Positions 58,488 to 64,000 of a DNA stretch of 64,000 nt are shown here, in pieces. Each line of letters opens with the position of its first letter. The first letter of the stretch is position 1. The notes below the pieces were generated by a model that saw only the letters and a program-made list of their open reading frames with translations, ran no database searches and was not told where the DNA came from. The position numbers were made by a program, and so were the translations under genes. This DNA is from Singulisphaera sp. GP187 (lineage in GTDB: Bacteria > Planctomycetota > Phycisphaerae > Phycisphaerales > SM1A02): contig CAMBXO010000004.1 of the NCBI GenBank assembly GCA_945871915.1, forward strand, positions 1 to 64,000, written 5' to 3'.

Positions 58488-59009
58488 TTACATCACGCTG
58501 CCTAATCCAATCACCCGACGCCACGCACTGACCTGTCCCAAATGCATCTGCAAGTGGCTGCCACACATAAACATGACCGCCGCTCCAATCGTCGGAAGGA
58601 TTTCCGTCATTCGACCACCCATCGGATTGGGTTTGGCGAACAAATCGTCGGAGACGCTTGGCAACACATCTGCAACGGCGGCATAACGGGCCTTGAAACG
58701 CTCCATAATCGGCTGTTTTTCTGGATAGCGACCATCCTGTTCCAGACATGGTGACCCGTTCTTGAACAAAGCCTCCCAAGTCGGATCGACCGCTTGCACC
58801 AAATCTTTTCGATCAATCATGCCCAGAACAAACTCTGGGTAAATCGCCAGATGGCCCATATTGAACAGCGCAGAATTCACACCCTTCATCGGCATGTGGC
58901 CAAACTTGTCCGCCGGAATGTCCGCGCAGAGTTTTTCGCCGTAACTCATGGCCATGCGCAAATTTGAGGCAATCATCGAGCCGAGGCCGAGCATCGTGGT
59001 GGTTGTCAT
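58488..59009 (-). CDS. DinB-like four-helix protein
   Basis: 173 residues from the ATG at 59009. It is helical throughout, with SALFNMGHLAIYPEFVLGM near residue 45 and CGSHLQMHLGQVSAWRRVIGLG near the end. The His positions (GHLA, then SHLQMH) match the three-histidine metal site of the DinB/YfiT superfamily of metal-dependent hydrolases or transferases, whose substrates are mostly unknown (some use bacillithiol or mycothiol). It lies in line with the glp genes but its relation to them is unclear. Confidence 0.7.
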   Translation of the reverse strand: MTTTTMLGLGSMIASNLRMAMSYGEKLCADIPADKFGHMPMKGVNSALFNMGHLAIYPEFVLGMIDRKDLVQAVDPTWEALFKNGSPCLEQDGRYPEKQPIMERFKARYAAVADVLPSVSDDLFAKPNPMGGRMTEILPTIGAAVMFMCGSHLQMHLGQVSAWRRVIGLGSVM

Positions 59010-59046
59010 CACTGAATGCTACTCAATCGGCGTAATCACCCTTCGC

Positions 59047-60078
59047 TTAGCCACCAACAAAACGATCCGCCACACTTTGCGCGGCCTCTAAGTCAGTGCA
59101 TCGCCCGACAATCACGCGGCCATCGCCAAACACGGTCAACTCATAAGGTTGCCCCTCTGCGTTCACCGCATCCACCAACTCACCATGCAATCGATCGCCA
59201 TGATGATCAAAGTGACCGTGCCGACTTAGCCGCTCTGCAATTCCTGAAAGGTTGACCGATTGGCCAGACCCGTGCGGAGGAAGAACCTGAACGGCGCCAC
59301 GACCGCACACATGCGCCGTTCGTTCGACCGCCGCATTGAGGAACTCAAATTTCTTTTGCGCGCAGCACGTGCAGGCTGGATCACGCGGAACAGAAATAGT
59401 GGTGATTCGATTGGTTTCAAGGTCCGCACTCCATAATCCGTGCAGAAGCAGGTCTTCGCGGCCCGCAGCCAAACGCAGCACCTGCAGGGCCGCAAACGAC
59501 CCAGCCAGACCAACCACTGGCCCAAGAACTCCGGCGGTATCGCATGTTTGCAGCACTCCGGGTGCTGGCATTTCAGGAAACGCGCAGCGAAGGCAGGCAT
59601 AGCCCGGAACAATCGCCATCGACCGACCTTGCATGGCCACGGCCGCGGCATGCACAAATGGAATTCGATCTCGCACCGCTAGATCGTTGAGCACCATGCG
59701 TGACTCCATGTTGTCAAGCCCATCCGCAATCACATGAACACCGCGAGCAAGTTCTTCCGCGTTCTCCGGACCGCAATGCTCGACACATGCATGAACACGC
59801 GTGCCTGTTGCAAGACTGCGAACGCGGCGTGCAGCGGCTTCGGCTTTTGGCACACGATCCGCGGCATCCTGTGCCGTGAACAAAACCTGCCGATGCAGAT
59901 TGCTTGTTTCAACAATGTCGCGGTCGACGAGTGTGAGTTGTCCAACTCCCGCGCGTGCGAGCCACTCAATCACCACCCCGCCAATCGCTCCGCATCCAAC
60001 CACCATGGCGTGAGATTCAGCAAGTCGCCTTTGGCCTTCGACTCCGAGCCAATCAAGCAGAATCTGTCGTTGGTGCAT
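59047..60078 (-). CDS. ThiF/MoeB-family adenylyltransferase (E1-like)
   Basis: 343 residues from the ATG at 60078 (GTG at 60087 and a longer frame to 60135 are also open). It activates the C-terminus of a ubiquitin-like sulfur carrier or similar protein. The ATP fold VVGCGAIGGVVIEWLARAG, then TLVDRDIVETSNLHRQVLF, the adenylation Asp in DGLDNMESR, the zinc pairs CLRC and CTCC, and Cys in QTCDTAGVLGP are present. The C-terminal 85 residues resemble a small beta-grasp domain (PYELTVFGDGRVIVGRC) rather than the rhodanese of MoeZ. No ThiS or MoaD gene adjoins, so the partner is unknown. The rpsG terminator lies just upstream. Confidence 0.9.
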   Translation of the reverse strand: MHQRQILLDWLGVEGQRRLAESHAMVVGCGAIGGVVIEWLARAGVGQLTLVDRDIVETSNLHRQVLFTAQDAADRVPKAEAAARRVRSLATGTRVHACVEHCGPENAEELARGVHVIADGLDNMESRMVLNDLAVRDRIPFVHAAAVAMQGRSMAIVPGYACLRCAFPEMPAPGVLQTCDTAGVLGPVVGLAGSFAALQVLRLAAGREDLLLHGLWSADLETNRITTISVPRDPACTCCAQKKFEFLNAAVERTAHVCGRGAVQVLPPHGSGQSVNLSGIAERLSRHGHFDHHGDRLHGELVDAVNAEGQPYELTVFGDGRVIVGRCTDLEAAQSVADRFVGG

Positions 60079-60111
60079 CTCGCTCACCGCCCCATTGTCC
60101 CGTGTTGTGGC

Positions 60112-60150
60112 AAAAAGAGAAACGCCCGCCGACATCGGTCGACGGGCGTT
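60112..60150 (-). terminator. Intrinsic terminator after rpsG
   Basis: On the minus strand a stem of AACGCCCG with CGGGCGTT (outer 8 bp perfect, then one mismatch and four more pairs) is followed directly by TTTCTCTTTTT. It lies 24 nt past the rpsG stop and separates the ribosomal-protein transcript from the ThiF-type gene. Confidence 0.85.
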
Positions 60151-60173
60151 GTGCCTGCTTTCTTAGGAGTCAC

Positions 60174-60668
60174 TTACCACGCAAAGTGTGCAAACGCCTT
60201 GTTGGCATCGGCCATGCGGTGAGTGTTCTCTCGTGTCTGGACGGCCTTGCCTTCGCCCTTGGCTGCGCCAAACAATTCGGCAGCAAGCTTCACGTGCATT
60301 GGCTTACCTTTTTCATCTCGCGTTGCTGCAAGAATCCACCGGAACGTCAGACTCTGCTGACGGCGACGATTCAATTGCATCGGCACTTGATAGTTGGCAC
60401 CACCAACTCGCTTGGAACGAACTTCCACCATGGGGCGCACATTCTCAAGAGCCTTTTGGAAAACTTCCATCGCGGTGCGAGGCATGTTTTCGAGTTTTTC
60501 TTTATCAAGCCTTGCTTGAATGGCATCAAAGGCGTTGTAAACGACCTTCTGTGCGGTGGCCTTCTTGCCGTCATACATCAGACAGTTGATGAACTTCGCC
60601 ACCGTGAGATCCTGGTAGCGAGGATCCGGTTGCAATTGCTTTTCGCTATTCGTGATACGTCCGCCCAT
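60174..60668 (-). CDS. rpsG: 30S ribosomal protein S7
   Basis: Binds the 3' major domain of 16S rRNA and starts its assembly. 164 residues from the ATG at 60668, fixed by the GAGGAG nearby; a longer frame to 60713 lacks homology. Typical stretches: KFINCLMYDGKKATAQKVVY, ENVRPMVEVRSKRVGGANYQ, RRRQQSLTFRWIL and the C-terminal KAVQTRENTHRMADANKAFA. It follows rpsL by 162 nt. fusA and tufA, which usually come next in the str operon, are missing here, because a terminator and an unrelated gene follow. Confidence 0.97.
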   Translation of the reverse strand: MGGRITNSEKQLQPDPRYQDLTVAKFINCLMYDGKKATAQKVVYNAFDAIQARLDKEKLENMPRTAMEVFQKALENVRPMVEVRSKRVGGANYQVPMQLNRRRQQSLTFRWILAATRDEKGKPMHVKLAAELFGAAKGEGKAVQTRENTHRMADANKAFAHFAW

Positions 60669-60830
60669 TGTGGGGCTCCTCTCTAGGCTCGGCGATTCCG
60701 AAATGGAATCCATCGTTCACCGCAGGTCGGGCAACATGCCCAGAGGCGAAAGCCTGCGATTACTTGCCGAAAATTGTTGGGCGCCCTCGTGGCGCGTGAA
60801 TGTGACTGTGAAACACTCCGATGAAATCGA

Positions 60831-61223
60831 TTACTTCTTCTTGGCAGCAGCGGCGGCCTTCTTCTTCACGCCATAAAGCGAACGGCCCTTCTTGCGACCA
60901 TCCACACCGAGGCAGTCCAAGGTTCCGCGAACCACGTGATACCGAACGCCAGGTAGATCTCGAACGCGACCGCCACGAACAAGCACAATGCTGTGCTCCT
61001 GAAGGTTGTGGCCTTCACCACCGATATATGCGGTGACTTCCTTGCCGTTACTCAAACGAACGCGGCACACCTTGCGCAACGCGGAGTTTGGCTTTTTAGG
61101 AGTGACGGTCTTCACCTGAAGGCACACGCCACGCTTTTGTGGACAACGAACAAGATCTTTCACCTTGCTCTTGGCAGGCTTGTTGCGTCGTGGGTGGCGA
61201 ACGAGCTGATTGATCGTGGGCAT
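60831..61223 (-). CDS. rpsL: 30S ribosomal protein S12 (Arg88 variant)
   Basis: Decoding-centre protein, 130 residues, ending in a Lys/Ala-rich tail. [28 protein letters not shown] and [11 protein letters not shown] are all standard. Lys43 (TPKKPNS) is kept, but the second streptomycin-contact loop reads [13 protein letters not shown], so residue 88 is Arg where E. coli and most bacteria have Lys. K88R is a well-known streptomycin-resistance substitution in E. coli and Mycobacterium tuberculosis. It is the first gene of the rpsL-rpsG pair. Confidence 0.97.
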   Translation of the reverse strand: MPTINQLVRHPRRNKPAKSKVKDLVRCPQKRGVCLQVKTVTPKKPNSALRKVCRVRLSNGKEVTAYIGGEGHNLQEHSIVLVRGGRVRDLPGVRYHVVRGTLDCLGVDGRKKGRSLYGVKKKAAAAAKKK

Positions 61224-61268
61224 TCTGGTTCCTGTGAAAGTTTTCTGCCTCAGAAAGGCGAATCGGAG

Positions 61269-61298
61269 AGTCTAGCGGAAGTCGGCCTTTCTCCGCAA
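61269..61298 (-). promoter_or_regulatory. Candidate sigma-70 promoter of rpsL-rpsG
   Basis: On the minus strand TTGCGG (61298-61293) and TAGACT (61274-61269) are separated by 18 nt and lie 46 nt before the rpsL start. Both boxes are imperfect, but spacing and location are right. Confidence 0.4.
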
Positions 61299-61358
61299 GC
61301 ACTTCCAAACCATGGCATGAACCAAAGGCCTGCTGTTTTTGCTGTAAATCCAAGGGGG

Positions 61359-61823
61359 TCACGCCCGCTGCCCGAAGCCGGTCCGCCGCAAGCGGTCAAT
61401 GGCCGCCACCGCCATGGCATCGCAACGCGTGTTTTCCGGGTGCTGATCGTGGCCGCGAATCCAATGCGGGTCAATGTGGTGCAGCGATCGAAGTTCATCG
61501 AGTCGCCTCCACAGATCGTCGTTTTTTACAGGTTTTTTTGCAGCCGTTTTCCAGCCCCTCGCTTTCCATCCATCAAGCCATTCACTCAATCCTTTGATGA
61601 CATACTCGCTATCAGAAACCAGACGCACGCTCGATCCGCCGGAGATGGACTCCAGCCCCCGAATCACCGCGAGCAATTCCATTCGATTGTTCGTGGTGTC
61701 CAATTCTCCACCACTCTCCTCGCGATCGTGCCGCAATCCATCTCCCCGCACAATAAAGGCCCAGCCACCTGGGCCAGGATTGCCGGAACAGGCTCCATCT
61801 GTAAAAAGTTGAAAGGCTGCCAT
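61359..61823 (-). CDS. rnhA: Ribonuclease HI
   Basis: Cuts the RNA strand of RNA-DNA hybrids. 154 residues from the ATG at 61823, the usual size. The four catalytic acids are visible: Asp in LFTDGACSGNPGPGGW, Glu in NNRMELLAVI, Asp in VSDSEYVIKGL and Asp in NTRCDAMA; the basic handle WKARGWKTAAKKPVKNDDLW is present. It is transcribed divergently from rpmF and lies upstream of rpsL, from which it is 135 nt distant. Confidence 0.96.
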   Translation of the reverse strand: MAAFQLFTDGACSGNPGPGGWAFIVRGDGLRHDREESGGELDTTNNRMELLAVIRGLESISGGSSVRLVSDSEYVIKGLSEWLDGWKARGWKTAAKKPVKNDDLWRRLDELRSLHHIDPHWIRGHDQHPENTRCDAMAVAAIDRLRRTGFGQRA

Positions 61824-61921
61824 GGGAGCCTGCGAGTGTAAGAAGTTGCCAAAAGCGGCATTCAAACGGCGAGAAATCTATGGTTGCGTCCCAAATTGGG
61901 TTATCGGATTCTTGGAACACC

Positions 61922-61949
61922 TTGACAGAAATCCGCGTTTGACTAACTT
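61922..61949 (+). promoter_or_regulatory. Candidate sigma-70 promoter of rpmF-plsX-fabH
   Basis: A perfect TTGACA (61922-61927) is followed after 16 nt by TAACTT (61944-61949). The expected start is about 45 nt before the rpmF ATG. It is in the 177-nt gap between divergent rnhA and rpmF, which shows no other feature. Confidence 0.5.
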
Positions 61950-62000
61950 GCGGGGTTCCGATTGCGGGCATTTCCGCTACGGAATTCACACGAGGACGCC

Positions 62001-62186
62001 ATGACACCAGCCTTCCGTCAATCTCCAGGTCGAACCCATCGCCGACGATCGCATCAAGCGATCAAGGCCGTTCATACTGTGCTCTGCCCAAATTGCGGAA
62101 GTGCCAAGCGACCGCACACCGCCTGCTCGAGCTGCGGCTACGTACGCCCGGGTTTGCAGGTGAAGAACACCACTACGGGACAGTAA
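62001..62186 (+). CDS. rpmF: 50S ribosomal protein L32
   Basis: 61 residues from the ATG at 62001, with GAGG eight bases upstream. The basic N-terminus GRTHRRRSHQAIKAVH is followed by a zinc ribbon CPNCGSAKRPHTACSSCGYV with all four cysteines, so this is the zinc-binding form. It precedes plsX by 3 nt, the widespread rpmF-plsX-fabH arrangement that links ribosome and lipid synthesis. Confidence 0.95.
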   Translation: MTPAFRQSPGRTHRRRSHQAIKAVHTVLCPNCGSAKRPHTACSSCGYVRPGLQVKNTTTGQ

Positions 62187-62189
62187 TCC

Positions 62190-63224
62190 ATGCGTCTCGG
62201 TGTGGATGTCATGGGTGGCGACAATGCCCCTGACGAAATCCTGAAGGGTTGCCTTCAGGCGCTTCCAAAACTTCCGCCAGAGGATGAGTTGGTTCTCTAT
62301 GGCGATCGCCGCATCATCGAAGAAACGCTGAGCGAGCGAGGGGTTTCGGACAAACGCATTTCAATTGTTGCCACCACTGAGGTGATTGGAATGAATGACT
62401 CGCCGGTGGATGCGATCCGAAGCAAGAAAGACTCAAGCATTGTTGTGATGGCTCGTCACGCAAGCCCCAAGGCAGAGAATCGGCTGGATGCGATTGTCAG
62501 TGCTGGAAACACTGGCGCCATGGTTGGTGCAGCACAAATGCACATGCGCCGACTTCCAAATGTCATCCGACCTGGCATTGCGGTCACCGTTCCAACTTTT
62601 GCTGGACCGGTGGTGCTGATTGATGTGGGTGCGAATATTTCGCCAAAGCCAGTGCATCTTGCTCAATACGGCGTGATGGGCGAGGCCTACGCACGGGCGA
62701 TTGTCGGAATTGCAAATCCGCGAGTGGCCATCATGAATGTTGGCGGCGAGGAGCAAAAGGGAACCGACGACATGCGTCTGGCTCGCGATCTGCTTCGCCG
62801 CGCCGAGGGTGGCAACTTCACGGGCTTTGTCGAGGGTCGAGGTGTCTTCAACGGAGACGCCGATGTTGTGATCACCGATGGCGTTGTTGGAAATGTCATG
62901 ATCAAACTGGCTGAGGGACTTTCGAGTGGAATTTTTCGAGCGCTTGCTCGCGAGGTCCTTGAAGTCGACCCGGAACTCGCCGCTCGCCTTGAGCCTGTGG
63001 TCAAGAGTCTCTACGCCAAACATGATTATCACGAATTCGGCGGCGCACCGCTGCTTGGCGTCAATGGAGTCTGCGTGATCAGTCATGGCAGTAGCCATGC
63101 TCGCACCATGATGAATGCAATCGTGCGCATGCGGCTCTTTGTTCTGAGCGGCGTGAATGCCAAAATCAGCCAGCGTCTTGGTGAACTTCGCTCCATCGGT
63201 GTCGATGCTGAGGTACCCGCGTGA
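62190..63224 (+). CDS. plsX: Phosphate acyltransferase PlsX
   Basis: Makes acyl-phosphate from acyl-ACP for phospholipid synthesis with PlsY. 344 residues, the usual size. Hallmarks: MRLGVDVMGGDNAP at the start, VSAGNTGAMVGAAQ, RPGIAVTVP, VLIDVGANISPKPVHLAQYG, NVGGEEQKGTDDMRLA, GVVGNVMIKLAEG and the late GVNGVCVISHGSSHART. It sits 3 nt after rpmF and overlaps fabH by four bases. Confidence 0.96.
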   Translation: MRLGVDVMGGDNAPDEILKGCLQALPKLPPEDELVLYGDRRIIEETLSERGVSDKRISIVATTEVIGMNDSPVDAIRSKKDSSIVVMARHASPKAENRLDAIVSAGNTGAMVGAAQMHMRRLPNVIRPGIAVTVPTFAGPVVLIDVGANISPKPVHLAQYGVMGEAYARAIVGIANPRVAIMNVGGEEQKGTDDMRLARDLLRRAEGGNFTGFVEGRGVFNGDADVVITDGVVGNVMIKLAEGLSSGIFRALAREVLEVDPELAARLEPVVKSLYAKHDYHEFGGAPLLGVNGVCVISHGSSHARTMMNAIVRMRLFVLSGVNAKISQRLGELRSIGVDAEVPA

Positions 63225-64000
63225 GTCAACGCCCCGGCGCCGTTGGCGTCCGGATCGCGGGCACGGGGAGCGCGGTTCCGGAAAGACGCCTGACCAATGA
63301 CGATCTCTCCAAGATGGTCGACACCAACGACGAATGGATCGTGCAGCGCACGGGCATCCGAGAGCGTCGCATTTGTGACCCAAGTAAAGAAGGCACTTTT
63401 ACACTCAACCGCGACGCATTGAAGAATGCGTTAGCGGCCGCCAATATGAGCGGTGCCGACCTTGACTTGGTCATCGTCGGCACATGTACGCAGGAAATGA
63501 ATTGTCCAAGCGTTGCTTGTCGAGTCGCTGGCGAGGTGGGTGCCGTGGGCGCCGGTGCATTTGATGTGGTGGCCGCGTGCAGTGGCTTTGTGTATTCGAT
63601 GAACATTGCTGATTCCCTGATTCGATCCGGGCGATTTCGACGCATTGGCGTGTGCGGCGGCGATGCCATGAGCAGCGTGATCGATTATCAGGAGCGATCG
63701 GTCAGCATTCTCTTTGGAGATGCAGCGGGCGCGGCCATTCTTGTGGCCGACGACAACCCAGATCGAGGCTGTATTTACCAGCAATTAGGAAGCGATGGCC
63801 GAGACTGGAGCGGTTTGTATCTACCCCGCCGCGCCGCAGAAGTTCCAGAGGCCGACCGCGACAATCCAATTCGCCTTGGGTGCCTGCGCATGAATGGACG
63901 CGAAGTCTTTAAGTTTGCGGTCACGCGCTTCCGGCAAATTATCGAGGATTCATTCAAGGCCACGTCCTTGACCGCTGACGACATGAGTCAGATTATTTGC
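63221..64000 (+). CDS. fabH: 3-oxoacyl-ACP synthase III (C-terminus beyond window)
   Basis: Starts fatty-acid elongation by condensing acetyl-CoA with malonyl-ACP. It starts at GTG 63221, overlapping the plsX stop by four bases. The frame is open to the right edge, 260 residues. The nucleophile Cys120 is in DVVAACSGFVYSM; other family stretches are AGTGSAVPERRLTNDDL, TNDEWIVQRTGIRERR and SILFGDAAGAAILV. The His and Asn of the catalytic triad lie in the missing part. Confidence 0.95.
   Translation, partial: MSQRPGAVGVRIAGTGSAVPERRLTNDDLSKMVDTNDEWIVQRTGIRERRICDPSKEGTFTLNRDALKNALAAANMSGADLDLVIVGTCTQEMNCPSVACRVAGEVGAVGAGAFDVVAACSGFVYSMNIADSLIRSGRFRRIGVCGGDAMSSVIDYQERSVSILFGDAAGAAILVADDNPDRGCIYQQLGSDGRDWSGLYLPRRAAEVPEADRDNPIRLGCLRMNGREVFKFAVTRFRQIIEDSFKATSLTADDMSQIIC

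Overview
The window reads as chromosomal DNA of a planctomycete, most likely of the Phycisphaerae type. The pointers are a Ser/Thr kinase with an N-terminal kinase domain, one membrane helix and a long helical sensor region; a secreted protein ending in dockerin-like DxDxSG repeats with a short Cys-rich bridge; CxxC...CxxC zinc-ribbon membrane proteins; a double groEL cluster; and several secreted FG-GAP/beta-propeller proteins. The genus cannot be named from this evidence. Genes are dense, about 54 on both strands, and ATG, GTG and TTG starts are all in use. I saw no tRNA, rRNA, CRISPR array, transposase or prophage.

Layout. 1-8.1 kb: a methyl-accepting chemotaxis receptor (cut by the left edge), a long coiled-coil protein, an ArsR-type regulator with a dyad over its -10 box, and a large Ser/Thr kinase. 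8.1-11.6 kb: a secreted dockerin-type protein, NagZ and a SYLF lipoprotein. 11.6-15.8 kb (minus): a likely operon aguB-aguA-hydrolase-ThrE exporter that makes putrescine from agmatine. 15.9-20.2 kb: a small membrane protein, a beta-propeller protein with a flavoprotein, and a divergent P1B-4 metal ATPase. 20.2-26.1 kb (minus): cupredoxin, adenylate cyclase, beta-barrel protein and lipoprotein packed end to end, then malic enzyme. 26.1-32.5 kb: a structured non-coding element, an unknown protein, a peptidoglycan amidase, gyrB, queC and a zinc-ribbon membrane protein.

32.5-42.1 kb (plus) is a proteostasis block: groL-groS-groL-dnaJ-grpE, a FmdB zinc ribbon fused to an AsmA-like membrane domain, and RNase R. 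42.1-54.2 kb holds hydrolases, a dihydrouridine synthase, two more FG-GAP proteins, a Gfo/Idh oxidoreductase, an EF-hand protein, a GT87-type membrane glycosyltransferase, and between two convergent genes a perfect 51-bp-arm hairpin repeat. 54.3-64 kb: rmuC, glpK-glpD, a DinB-like protein, a ThiF-type E1 enzyme, rpsL-rpsG, rnhA, then rpmF-plsX-fabH (fabH cut by the right edge).

Items most worth a second look: the 51-bp-arm hairpin, the structured element at 26.19-26.30 kb, the FmdB-AsmA fusion with an internal ribosome-binding site and GTG, the reversed double-groEL operon whose first GroEL carries a His-rich tail and has a sigma-54-like promoter, the cupredoxin/cyclase/porin operon, and ribosomal protein S12 carrying Arg at position 88.
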